Below, piece by piece: positions 17,097-24,722 of a stretch of 40,160 nt of DNA. Within the stretch, counting starts at the first letter, position 1. The number at the start of each line of letters is the position of its first letter. Origin of the DNA: Verrucomicrobia subdivision 3 bacterium UBA693. Its GTDB lineage: Bacteria; Verrucomicrobiota; Verrucomicrobiia; Limisphaerales; UBA8199. The position numbers and the translations under genes were made by a program. The notes beneath the pieces are model-generated. The model was not told the origin of the DNA, ran no database searches, and saw only the letters and a list, made by a program, of their open reading frames with translations. Location: positions 43,488-83,647 of the forward strand of contig DBMR01000092.1 of NCBI GenBank assembly GCA_002298785.1, written 5' to 3'.

Positions 17097-18736
17097 ACTC
17101 TTGGACTATATCCCGTCGGATTATCTTCGGCTTCGCCGCGATGCTGTTGATCTCGGCCGCCTTGGGCGGCTTTGCGCTCTGGCGGATGGAGGGCCTGAGC
17201 CGATCCCTTGCCATGGTGGCGGATATGAGCCTGCCCAGCGTGCTCACCCTCCAGGAGTGTGCTTCGCTGGCCCGCGACAATATTTTTGCCTGCCAACAGT
17301 TTGCCGACACCGATTCCGCTGAGCAGCGAAAGGAAGTCGAAGCCCGGATCTCCGCGAACCGGACGCGCATGGACGAGCTGTTCAAGAAATACGATCCGGC
17401 ACTGATTGCGGACAGCGAGGATCGGCGGCTTTTTGAAGAGACGAAACGAACCCGCGAGGCCTTCGTCAAAGTCCGTGGCGCGTTCCTGGAACTGGTGCGT
17501 CAGGGCAAAATGGAGGAACAAAAGAAACTGTTCTCGGAGTCGCTCATCCCTGCGTACGAAGCCTCCGTCAAGGCGGTGGATGCGAATGTGGAATACAACA
17601 AAAAGCTGGGCATAGACGCGAATGCAGCGGCAAAGGCGCAGGCTAGGTCCAGCATCATTCTGATCTGCATCGCGCTCGGAGCGGCCCTGGTTGTGGCCGG
17701 CCTGCTCACCTGGCAAATCGTGCGCTCCACCACACGTGTGCTGCGAGAGCTCGCGGGCAATCTCGACCAGGGCGCCCTGCAAACCGCCTCGGCGGCGCGC
17801 CAGGTTTCGGCGGCCAGCCAGACCCTCTCGTCGGGCGCCAGCGAACAAGCGGCCTCTGTCGAAGAGACCAGCGCTTCCCTCGAGGAAATCTCGAGCATGA
17901 TCCGCTCCACCGCCGATAACGCGGAGAAGGCCAAAACGCTGGCCGGCGAGGCCCATGCCGTGGCCAAGGGCGGTTCTCTTACCATGGTCGAAATGACCCA
18001 GGCAATGGCGGCCATTGACAAGTCCAGCGCGGAGGTGGCCAAAATCGTCAAGAACATCGACGAGATCGCCTTCCAGACCAACATCCTGGCGTTGAACGCG
18101 GCGGTGGAAGCGGCGCGCGCCGGCGAGGCGGGCGCTGGGTTCGCCGTCGTTGCGGACGAAGTCCGTTCACTTGCCCAGCGCAGCGCCGCCGCTGCCAAGG
18201 AAACCGCGGATAAAATCGAGGCCGCGATCGCCAGCAGCCGAAACGGCTCACAAAGCTGCGACAAAGTACGGGACTCCCTCACTCAGATCGCCGAAAAGGT
18301 GTCCTCTACTGACTCCCTGGTCGGTGAGATTGCCACCGCCGCCCGCGAGCAGGCCCAGGGCATTGAACAGATCAATACCGCCATCACCCAGATGGACCAG
18401 GTAACTCAGAGCAACTCCGCCAGCGCTGAAGAAAGTGCCAGCGCCGCGGAGGAACTCGATGTTCAAGCGGCAGCGCTCAAGGACATGGTGGGACAACTTC
18501 GCCAATTAGTTGGCGGGGCCAGCACCACCATGGCGCCTTCGCCCAGCCCAACTCCCAGGCCGGTCGTCTCGTCCCATGTGGCCGCTTTCAGCAGCCAGCC
18601 TGCGTCACGGCCTCGGGCTCGGCCTCGGGCTGAGTCGCAAAAAACGCTGAGCCAGGGCCAGCGCAAGGCCATCCCGATGCCCGATGATAACCGCCCGGCA
18701 GTTGAGGTCGATGACGACAACTTCAAGAACTTCTGA
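17093..18736 (+). CDS. mcp: methyl-accepting chemotaxis protein with C-terminal CheR-tether motif
   Basis: A 547-aa receptor. TM1 is at about residues 8-30, a four-helix-bundle type extracytoplasmic domain (about 31-185) follows, and TM2 lies at about 187-210. The cytoplasmic signalling domain has the conserved hairpin IDEIAFQTNILALNAAVEAA...AGFAVVADEVRSLA. I see no proper HAMP domain between TM2 and the methylation helices; only about 15 residues separate them. After the helical bundle a Pro/Ser/Arg-rich linker of roughly 70 residues ends in NFKNF. That fits the aromatic-x-x-aromatic pentapeptide used to tether CheR and CheB on high-abundance receptors. The cheR gene follows immediately, and its product carries the matching subdomain. 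Confidence 0.94.
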   Translation: MNSWTISRRIIFGFAAMLLISAALGGFALWRMEGLSRSLAMVADMSLPSVLTLQECASLARDNIFACQQFADTDSAEQRKEVEARISANRTRMDELFKKYDPALIADSEDRRLFEETKRTREAFVKVRGAFLELVRQGKMEEQKKLFSESLIPAYEASVKAVDANVEYNKKLGIDANAAAKAQARSSIILICIALGAALVVAGLLTWQIVRSTTRVLRELAGNLDQGALQTASAARQVSAASQTLSSGASEQAASVEETSASLEEISSMIRSTADNAEKAKTLAGEAHAVAKGGSLTMVEMTQAMAAIDKSSAEVAKIVKNIDEIAFQTNILALNAAVEAARAGEAGAGFAVVADEVRSLAQRSAAAAKETADKIEAAIASSRNGSQSCDKVRDSLTQIAEKVSSTDSLVGEIATAAREQAQGIEQINTAITQMDQVTQSNSASAEESASAAEELDVQAAALKDMVGQLRQLVGGASTTMAPSPSPTPRPVVSSHVAAFSSQPASRPRARPRAESQKTLSQGQRKAIPMPDDNRPAVEVDDDNFKNF

Positions 18737-19610
18737 GACGGCCGCCGGTGGGATCGCGGTCCCCCGCATGCATCCGTCGTTCACTGCAAAGTTGTCGGCT
18801 GAGGCTTATCGCACTCTCACTGCGCTGGTCTACCAGCACAGCCGAATCCGATTGGGCCCCGACAAGCAATCCATGCTGGCGAACCGCCTGCGCAAGCGCT
18901 TGCACGCACTGGGACTCACCTGCTACGACGACTACTGCCAAGTGCTACACTCTGACCGGGGCCCGGATGAAATCGAGCAGTTGGTGGATCTCATTTCCAC
19001 CAACCACACGCGGTTTTTTCGAGAGCCAGAGCACTTTACCTTCCTCACGGACCGGGTTCTTCCGGACCTGGTGACACGTCTCACCGCCGCCGGCAGTCCG
19101 CTGCGCGTCTGGTCCGCAGCCGCATCATCCGGCGAGGAGCCGTACACCCTGGCGATCGTGCTGGCGGAGTATTTCCGCACGCATCCACCGGTCGAGTGGC
19201 AGATCGAGGCGTCAGATATTTCGCACCGCATGCTCGCTCACGCCCGGATGGGAATTTATCCGCTCGACACCTGGCACGAGTTGGCGCCGGATTTGTTGCG
19301 GCGCTACTTTCAACGCGGCGTCGGCGACCGCGCCGGAAAATGCCGGATCAAAGCAGAATTACGAAACCGAGTGCGGTTCCACCGCCTCAACCTCTTTGAG
19401 GCCGAATACCCGGTGCCCCGCGAACAGCATGTGATTTTTTGCCGCAATGTAATGATTTACTTCGATCCGCCGTCGCGCGCCATCCTGGTGCAAAAACTCA
19501 CCCGCCATTTGGCCCAGGGAGGCTTCCTGGTGATCGGGCATTCGGAGAGCCTGATGGGTATCCGGCACGATCTCGAGTCCGTCCGTCAAAGCGTCTTCCG
19601 CAAACCATGA
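18711..19610 (+). CDS. cheR: chemotaxis protein methyltransferase CheR
   Basis: A 299-aa SAM-dependent enzyme that methylates receptor glutamates. It has an N-terminal helical domain (LTALVYQHSRIRLGPDKQ, LANRLRKRL), the SAM site SAAASSGEEPYTLAI, EASDIS, and VIFCRNVMIYFDPPSR. The segment RYFQRGVGDRAGKCRIKAEL corresponds without gaps to the beta-subdomain of enterobacterial CheR (RGxG motif), which binds the receptor pentapeptide. The start at 18711 overlaps the mcp end by 26 bases and has GAGG three bases upstream; an ATG at 18768 is the alternative and loses only residues without known function. The stop overlaps the cheB start (ATGA at 19607). Confidence 0.94.
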   Translation: MTTTSRTSETAAGGIAVPRMHPSFTAKLSAEAYRTLTALVYQHSRIRLGPDKQSMLANRLRKRLHALGLTCYDDYCQVLHSDRGPDEIEQLVDLISTNHTRFFREPEHFTFLTDRVLPDLVTRLTAAGSPLRVWSAAASSGEEPYTLAIVLAEYFRTHPPVEWQIEASDISHRMLAHARMGIYPLDTWHELAPDLLRRYFQRGVGDRAGKCRIKAELRNRVRFHRLNLFEAEYPVPREQHVIFCRNVMIYFDPPSRAILVQKLTRHLAQGGFLVIGHSESLMGIRHDLESVRQSVFRKP

Positions 19611-20671
19611 CCGCTAATCGTAAGATCCGCGTTCTGATAGTGGATGACTCGGCCGTCGCCCGACGCGCTATCCGTGAAGCCCTCAGTCGGGATCCCGAGA
19701 TCGAAGTCGTCGACGTTGCCTGCGATGCTTATGTGGCACGGGAGAAGATCCTGGCGCTCGATCCGGACGTCATTACCCTGGACCTCGAGATGCCGCGCAT
19801 GGACGGGCTGACCTTCCTTCGCATTCTCAACCAGCACCACCCGGTAAGGACCATCGTGGTCAGCTCGCTCACGCCGCAAGGATCCGCCAAAGCCATGGAG
19901 GCCTTGGAGGCCGGAGCATTGGATGTGCTGGCCAAGCCTAATGGCCGTCAGACCCTGGGGGATATGGCCGATCAACTTGCCTGCCGCGTCAAGGCCGCCG
20001 CCCGCGCGCGCCTGCAACCTCACAGCCCGGAAACCAGCCCTGCCCCATCGCCGCCGGCTCTGCAAGCCATCCCACCCGGAGAGTTCTCCGCACGTCGAAT
20101 CATCGTAATCGGCGCCTCCACCGGTGGTGTCGAGGCCTTGCGGTTCCTTCTCCCACGCCTGCCCGGCGGCCTGCCCCCGATCGCCGTCGTGCAACATATT
20201 CCGCCAAATTTTTCACGGTTGATGGCTGAACGCCTGAACGATTTATGCCCCTTTGAAGTCCGTGAAGCGGTCGAGGGCGATACCTTTCGACCCGGTCTGT
20301 GTCTCGTGGCCCCCGGGGATTTCCATCTTGCCTTGGTACCCTTCGGACACAGCTACCGGGCCCGACTGACCCAGTCACCTCCAGTGCACCACTGCCGTCC
20401 CGCGGTGGACGTGCTCTTCCGCTCCGCTGCGGAACATGCCGGCGCGCAGGCGGTGGCGGTCCTGCTCACTGGGATGGGTGTCGATGGCGCTCGCGGCATG
20501 CAGGCGTTGCGAACCACCGGCGCCCGGACGCTCGCGGAGCACGAAGATAGCTGTGTGGTTTATGGAATGCCCCAGGCGGCGATTAAACTCGGGGTGGCGG
20601 ATGAGGTGGTCCCCCTCCAGAAAATGCCCCAAGCCATTCTGCAGGCGCTCTCCCAACCGGTGCGCACATGA
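19607..20671 (+). CDS. cheB: protein-glutamate methylesterase CheB
   Basis: A 354-aa response regulator with methylesterase output that removes receptor methyl groups and deamidates glutamines. The receiver domain covers about residues 7-125: IVDDSA, phospho-acceptor Asp59 in ITLDLEMPRMDG, SSLTPQ, LAKPNG. After a proline-rich linker the esterase domain shows the catalytic Ser in GASTGGVEAL, His in VVQHIPPNFS and Asp in LLTGMGVDGARG. All catalytic residues are present. ATG at 19607 overlaps the cheR stop; the frame open back to 19439 lies inside cheR. The stop overlaps the next start (ATGA at 20668). Confidence 0.97.
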   Translation: MTANRKIRVLIVDDSAVARRAIREALSRDPEIEVVDVACDAYVAREKILALDPDVITLDLEMPRMDGLTFLRILNQHHPVRTIVVSSLTPQGSAKAMEALEAGALDVLAKPNGRQTLGDMADQLACRVKAAARARLQPHSPETSPAPSPPALQAIPPGEFSARRIIVIGASTGGVEALRFLLPRLPGGLPPIAVVQHIPPNFSRLMAERLNDLCPFEVREAVEGDTFRPGLCLVAPGDFHLALVPFGHSYRARLTQSPPVHHCRPAVDVLFRSAAEHAGAQAVAVLLTGMGVDGARGMQALRTTGARTLAEHEDSCVVYGMPQAAIKLGVADEVVPLQKMPQAILQALSQPVRT

Positions 20672-21165
20672 CTTTTGATTCCCTTAGACCAGACCTCCGG
20701 CACATCGGCGAAACTGCTTTCACGGAGGTGCTGAGCATTCTTCTCTCCCTGCCAGCGACAGTCCGCGAATCGCCGGAGCAGTGTGACTTTCCAAGTGCCC
20801 GGGATTGTCTGACCAGCTCGGTACTCCTCGCCGGCCATCGCCTTTCCGGGAGCGTGCACCTCCAACTCCCCGTGCCATTTGTAGCTCACGCCGTCAGTCT
20901 CCTGACCGGCCTCCATCAGGACTCACCGGAGGCCTATAATCTCAAAGAAGATACCTCCGGGGAAATCGCAAACATGGTTGCTGGCCGTGTCGCAGCCCAA
21001 CTGGCAACATACGGCTACCCCTGCACCCTCAGCACACCCTCCGTCACCCTCGGCCCGGAGATTCCAGCCGAGAACCAATCCGGAATGGACCACGGAAAGA
21101 CAAACTTGTTCTGCGATGGTCATTGGTTGTCAATCGAACTAATATGTCGGTATGCGACCTCATGA
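20668..21165 (+). CDS. CheX-like CheY-P phosphatase
   Basis: A 165-aa protein of the CheC/CheX/FliY phosphatase type. The diagnostic E-x-x-N helix is visible as DTSGEIANMVAGRVA, with Glu99 and Asn102, the pair that positions the attacking water on the CheY phospho-aspartate. Only one such helix is present, as in CheX. The strand pattern before it (SSVLLAGHRLSGSVHLQLP) fits the CheX fold. It lies between cheB and cheY with four-base overlaps on both sides (20668 and 21162), which supports a role in dephosphorylating the CheY encoded next. The call is a weak-similarity match, so 'CheX-like' is preferred to a firm name. Confidence 0.78.
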   Translation: MTFDSLRPDLRHIGETAFTEVLSILLSLPATVRESPEQCDFPSARDCLTSSVLLAGHRLSGSVHLQLPVPFVAHAVSLLTGLHQDSPEAYNLKEDTSGEIANMVAGRVAAQLATYGYPCTLSTPSVTLGPEIPAENQSGMDHGKTNLFCDGHWLSIELICRYATS

Positions 21166-21554
21166 CACCCAAAATTCTTAGCATCGATGATAGCAAGACG
21201 ATTCGCTTGCTCCTCGCACGATTATTTCGTCCGTTTGCGTGCGAATGGCAGGAGGCGGCCAACGGCGAGGAAGGCCTGGCCGCCGCCACCCGGGAAAAAC
21301 CCGACCTGATTATCCTCGATCACAATATGCCGGTCATGGATGGAGTCACTATGCTCCGCAAGTTGCGGGATGATCCTGCATTGAAGCGAACGCCCGTCCT
21401 CATGCTGACCGCCGAGGCCGGGCCGGAAAACCTCGCCCTGGTGGCGCGTCTGGGTGTAAGAGACTACGTGACCAAGCCCTTTCGCGAGGAGGAATTGCTG
21501 GCCAAAGTCGGCCGGATCATCCCGTTGATTCCGCGGGCAAACCCGCATCCTTGA
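21162..21554 (+). CDS. cheY: CheY-type single-domain response regulator
   Basis: A 130-aa receiver with no output domain. Landmarks: ILSIDDSKTIRLLL (acidic pocket), phospho-acceptor Asp in LIILDHNMPVMDG, switch Thr in LMLTAEA and Lys in YVTKPF. It would carry the phosphoryl signal from CheA. No flagellar or pilus genes are in the window, so the target is open. The start at 21162 gives an ATGA overlap with the CheX-like gene; an ATG at 21144 is possible. The TGA stop is at 21552-21554. Confidence 0.95.
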   Translation: MTPKILSIDDSKTIRLLLARLFRPFACEWQEAANGEEGLAAATREKPDLIILDHNMPVMDGVTMLRKLRDDPALKRTPVLMLTAEAGPENLALVARLGVRDYVTKPFREEELLAKVGRIIPLIPRANPHP

Positions 21555-21577
21555 ATAGCCAAACGAACCACTCCGCT

Positions 21578-24400
21578 ATGCACGAGGAAAAAACCCATCC
21601 CCAGCCGCCCGCACCTCCAACGCCAACTGCAGCATCCGCTGCCACCCTCGCCACCAACCCCTTGCACCAGGCCGCCGTGCTGGTGGTGGACGACAGCCGC
21701 ACCATGAGGCTCGCGTTGGCTCGCGCCCTCAACAACCTGGGCTTCCACAACCTCGCGGAGGCCACCAACGGAAAACACGCGCTCGAACAAGTTCTAAAAA
21801 GCCCTTTTGACCTCATGCTGCTCGACATGGAAATGCCCGAGATGAACGGCATGGAGGTCCTGGCCGCCCTCAAAGCAAATCCGGACTTGAGCGGCTTGCC
21901 GGTGATCGTCATTTCCGGCGCCGAACAAATGGAAAGCGCCGTGAAATGCATCGAGGCCGGCGCTGAGGATTTTCTGCCCAAGCCCTTTAATCCCACCCTG
22001 CTCCGCGCCCGCGTCACCTCCTCTCTCGAGAAAAAGCGGCTCCGTGACCAGGACCGGTTGCGGTTGGTAGAGCTAAATGTAGCGAAGGAAAAGGCCGAGG
22101 AAGCCACTCAGATGAAGTCCATGTTCCTCGCCAACATGAGTCATGAAATCCGCACGCCGATGAATGCCATCATCGGACTCTCTCATCTCGCCCTCAAAAC
22201 CCAGCTCACGCCAAAGCAGCGCGACTATGTCAGTAAGGTGCACAACGCCGGCACCTCGCTCCTGGCGATCATCAACGACATTCTGGATTTCTCGAAGATC
22301 GAGGCGGGCAAACTGGACATCGAAACCACGGATTTCAAGCTGGACGAAGTCATTGGTTCCGTTACCACACTCACGGCCCAAAAGGCTCACGACAAAGGCC
22401 TGGAGTTTTTGGCCCACGTCTCGCCCGAAGTTCCAGAGCACCTCCAGGGTGACCCGTTGCGCTTGGGGCAGATTCTTACCAACTTCGTCAATAACGCGGT
22501 CAAGTTCACGGAACGCGGAGAAATCTGCCTTAACATCGACTTGCTCGAACGCACCGGCGAAAAGGTTCAGCTCAAGTTCTCGGTGCGGGATACCGGCATG
22601 GGCATGACCAGGGAGCAGTCGGCCAAGCTGTTCCAGCCTTTCACCCAGGCCGACATGTCCACGACCCGCAAACATGGCGGCACCGGGTTGGGGCTGACGA
22701 TCTGCCGGCGCCTGGTCGAGTTAATGGGAGGCAGGGTCTGGCTCGAAAGCGAACCCGGAGTCGGCAGCACTTTCTACTTTACGGTTTGGCTCGGAGTCGG
22801 CTCCGCGACGATCTCCCGTAAGGTAGTTCCGGAAAAGCTATCCAGGCTCCGCGTGTTGGTGGTGGATGACAATTCCGCCGCGCGCGAAATCCTGCTGGAA
22901 CCCCTAAACACTTTTGCCCACCGCGTGGACGTCGCCGCCTCGGGCAAAGAAGCCCTCGCCGCCATTCAACAACAGGATGCCACCGAACCTTACGACATCG
23001 TGTTCATGGACTGGCGCATGCCCGGCATGGATGGTTTGGAGGCCAGCCGCTGCATCAAACATGACAAAACCTTAAGACACCCGCCGCACATTGTCCTCGT
23101 CACCGCGTTCGGACGCGAAGAAGTCCGGGAAGAAGCCGAACGCTTGAATCTCGACGGATTCCTCGTTAAACCGGTAACCAAATCCATGATCGTGGATACC
23201 CTCGTAAATGTGTTCGCCCACGAGGATGGTGAGGCCAGTGTCGCCACCGAAAGCACGACGACGGCCCGATTGCGCGGCGCGCGGATCCTTTTGACCGAGG
23301 ATAACGAGATCAACCAGCAGGTCGCCACCGAACTTCTTGAAAGTGAGGGAGCCTCGGTGAAGATAGCGAACAACGGACGCGAAGCCGTTGAGATCCTGAC
23401 CGGCGGACCTCAACCACCCCCTTTCGACCTGGTGCTGATGGATCTCCAAATGCCGGAAATGGACGGCTACCAGGCGACCGCCAGGCTGCGATCCGACGCT
23501 CGCTTCCAAGCATTGCCCATCATCGCCATGACCGCCCACGCGACCATGGAAGAGCGCCAGCGTTGCCTCGCCGGCGGCATGAACGAGCACCTCTCCAAAC
23601 CGATTGAGCCCGACAACTTGTTCGAAACGGTCGGACGCTTTTACCGACCGGCAGCTTCAGCCACACCGGTTCCTCCAGCCGCAACTCCCAAAACCGACGC
23701 CCCGCCGCCACCCACTCCCCCGCAGGGAAGTTCCGAACCCGGCCCAACGAACGTCACCGCTACCACCAGCAGTCTGGGTTCTGCCGATGACCTGCCGGCC
23801 ATTGAGGGATTGGATGCCAAAGATGGCCTGTCACGCGTCGCAGGAAACCGAAAGCTCTATTCGAAATTGCTGCGCCAATTTGCCGAACAACAAGGCCCGG
23901 CTGTCAGCCAAATCTCCGCGGCTTTGGCCCAGGGCGACTTCCCCCTGGCGGAACGGTTGGCCCATACGCTCAAAGGTGTGGCCGGCAATATTGGCGCCAA
24001 GCCCGTCCAGACCGCCGCCGGCGTCCTCGAAAAACTCCTCCGCGACCGATCGGCTTCAACTGAAGTGGAGTCGGCAAAAGCCGGCGTTTCCGCAGTGCTC
24101 GATCCCTTGATAACCCAACTGCAAAGCGCGCTGGTGCCGCTCCAAACCCAGGCTCCACCCGCTACCCCGCCGCCCTCTGCCACGCCTGGAGAAATCCGCG
24201 CCGCCGCTGCGCAGTTGACGAAGCTGCTGTCCGAATTTGACCCCGGCGCGGTGGATTTCATCGAAGCCAACCAGGCCGCGCTACGCCCGTTGCTCCCCGG
24301 CGACAAGTGGGGACAATTCGAGCAAGTCGTGCAGAATTACGCCTTCGCCGACGCACAGGCCCTTTTGGAGCAAGCGCTGAAAGAGCTGCCCGCCGCGTGA
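21578..24400 (+). CDS. multi-step hybrid histidine kinase (REC-HisKA-HATPase-REC-REC-Hpt)
   Basis: A 940-aa cytoplasmic phosphorelay protein. Domains in order: an N-terminal receiver (VLVVDDSRTMRLAL, phospho-Asp in LMLLDMEMPEMNG, FLPKPF); HisKA with SHEIRTPMNAI; HATPase with NNAVKFT and GGTGLGLTICRRLVELMGG; a second receiver (FMDWRMPGMDG); a third receiver (TEDNEINQQV, LMDLQMPEMDG); and an Hpt domain with LAHTLKGVAGNIGA. There is no transmembrane segment or PAS domain, so the N-terminal receiver is the likely input, probably fed by CheA. ATG at 21578; a TTG at 21551 would overlap the cheY stop (TTGA) in the style of this operon and is equally plausible. Last gene of the operon. Confidence 0.94.
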   Translation: MHEEKTHPQPPAPPTPTAASAATLATNPLHQAAVLVVDDSRTMRLALARALNNLGFHNLAEATNGKHALEQVLKSPFDLMLLDMEMPEMNGMEVLAALKANPDLSGLPVIVISGAEQMESAVKCIEAGAEDFLPKPFNPTLLRARVTSSLEKKRLRDQDRLRLVELNVAKEKAEEATQMKSMFLANMSHEIRTPMNAIIGLSHLALKTQLTPKQRDYVSKVHNAGTSLLAIINDILDFSKIEAGKLDIETTDFKLDEVIGSVTTLTAQKAHDKGLEFLAHVSPEVPEHLQGDPLRLGQILTNFVNNAVKFTERGEICLNIDLLERTGEKVQLKFSVRDTGMGMTREQSAKLFQPFTQADMSTTRKHGGTGLGLTICRRLVELMGGRVWLESEPGVGSTFYFTVWLGVGSATISRKVVPEKLSRLRVLVVDDNSAAREILLEPLNTFAHRVDVAASGKEALAAIQQQDATEPYDIVFMDWRMPGMDGLEASRCIKHDKTLRHPPHIVLVTAFGREEVREEAERLNLDGFLVKPVTKSMIVDTLVNVFAHEDGEASVATESTTTARLRGARILLTEDNEINQQVATELLESEGASVKIANNGREAVEILTGGPQPPPFDLVLMDLQMPEMDGYQATARLRSDARFQALPIIAMTAHATMEERQRCLAGGMNEHLSKPIEPDNLFETVGRFYRPAASATPVPPAATPKTDAPPPPTPPQGSSEPGPTNVTATTSSLGSADDLPAIEGLDAKDGLSRVAGNRKLYSKLLRQFAEQQGPAVSQISAALAQGDFPLAERLAHTLKGVAGNIGAKPVQTAAGVLEKLLRDRSASTEVESAKAGVSAVLDPLITQLQSALVPLQTQAPPATPPPSATPGEIRAAAAQLTKLLSEFDPGAVDFIEANQAALRPLLPGDKWGQFEQVVQNYAFADAQALLEQALKELPAA

Positions 24401-24407
24401 ACCAATT

Positions 24408-24424
24408 CCACCGCGAGGCGGTGG
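24408..24424 (+). terminator. short GC hairpin after the chemosensory operon
   Basis: CCACCGC-GAG-GCGGTGG is a perfect 7-bp inverted repeat with a 3-nt loop, eight bases after the hybrid-kinase stop. No U-tract follows, so it is at best a weak or factor-assisted terminator, or an mRNA 3'-end stabiliser. Confidence 0.3.
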
Positions 24425-24677
24425 CGGTTGGCCGGCAAAGATACGGCTGACCGTGGGTGGTGCTCGCCGGACAGGGCCGTTGAAACTTGAAGAGTTGCTT
24501 AAAGTTACTTATTGACAGGTTTTAAGTAATGAGACAAACTGCCTGAAATTCGTTGGGGGTTTTTGCCGCTAACATTCTCTGCGGTTTTGGAGTACTGCAA
24601 AAAAAGTCGGAAACGGTCGGATGGGAGTCTGCCTTGGATCAGGTGCGTACAGCTTCACGGTTACCAACGCCTCATTT

Positions 24678-24704
24678 TAAGGAGGCGAACTTATGCGTGT
24701 CTAA
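24678..24704 (+). promoter_or_regulatory. strong Shine-Dalgarno with a three-codon leader ORF
   Basis: TAAGGAGG (24678-24685) matches the 16S anti-SD core exactly and stands seven bases before ATG CGT GTC TAA (24693-24704). The stop is followed, 18 bases later and in the same frame, by the ATG of the first propeller gene at 24723. The best ribosome-binding site in this part of the window therefore serves an MRV mini-ORF. Ribosomes could terminate and reinitiate at 24723. Confidence 0.45.
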
Positions 24705-24722
24705 TTCCACTGTTCCAATTCG

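Larger units (their letters stand above)
24401..24722 (+). other. 322-bp intergenic leader before the propeller genes
   Basis: It holds a GC-rich inverted repeat (24408-24424), an isolated TTGACA (24512-24517) without a good minus-10 at the right distance, AT-rich sequence around 24500-24600, and a near-perfect Shine-Dalgarno followed by a three-codon ORF (24678-24704). CGTTGG near 24550 and CCAACG near 24664 could pair and enclose about 110 nt, but no known riboswitch class could be recognised. Confidence 0.4.

Noticed and set aside
24545..24680. Possible c-di-GMP (GEMM-type) or other riboswitch before the propeller genes, because of CGTTGG/CCAACG pairing and a GGTTACC near the 3' side
   Set aside because: The conserved GACGCAAAGCC-like core of GEMM is absent, and no other class could be recognised. 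Left as an unassigned leader.
24621..24680. 19-codon ORF whose stop is the first three bases of the TAAGGAGG site, with an Ig-repeat-like ending GAYSFTVTNASF
   Set aside because: Too short, with no start signal. The similarity could be chance.
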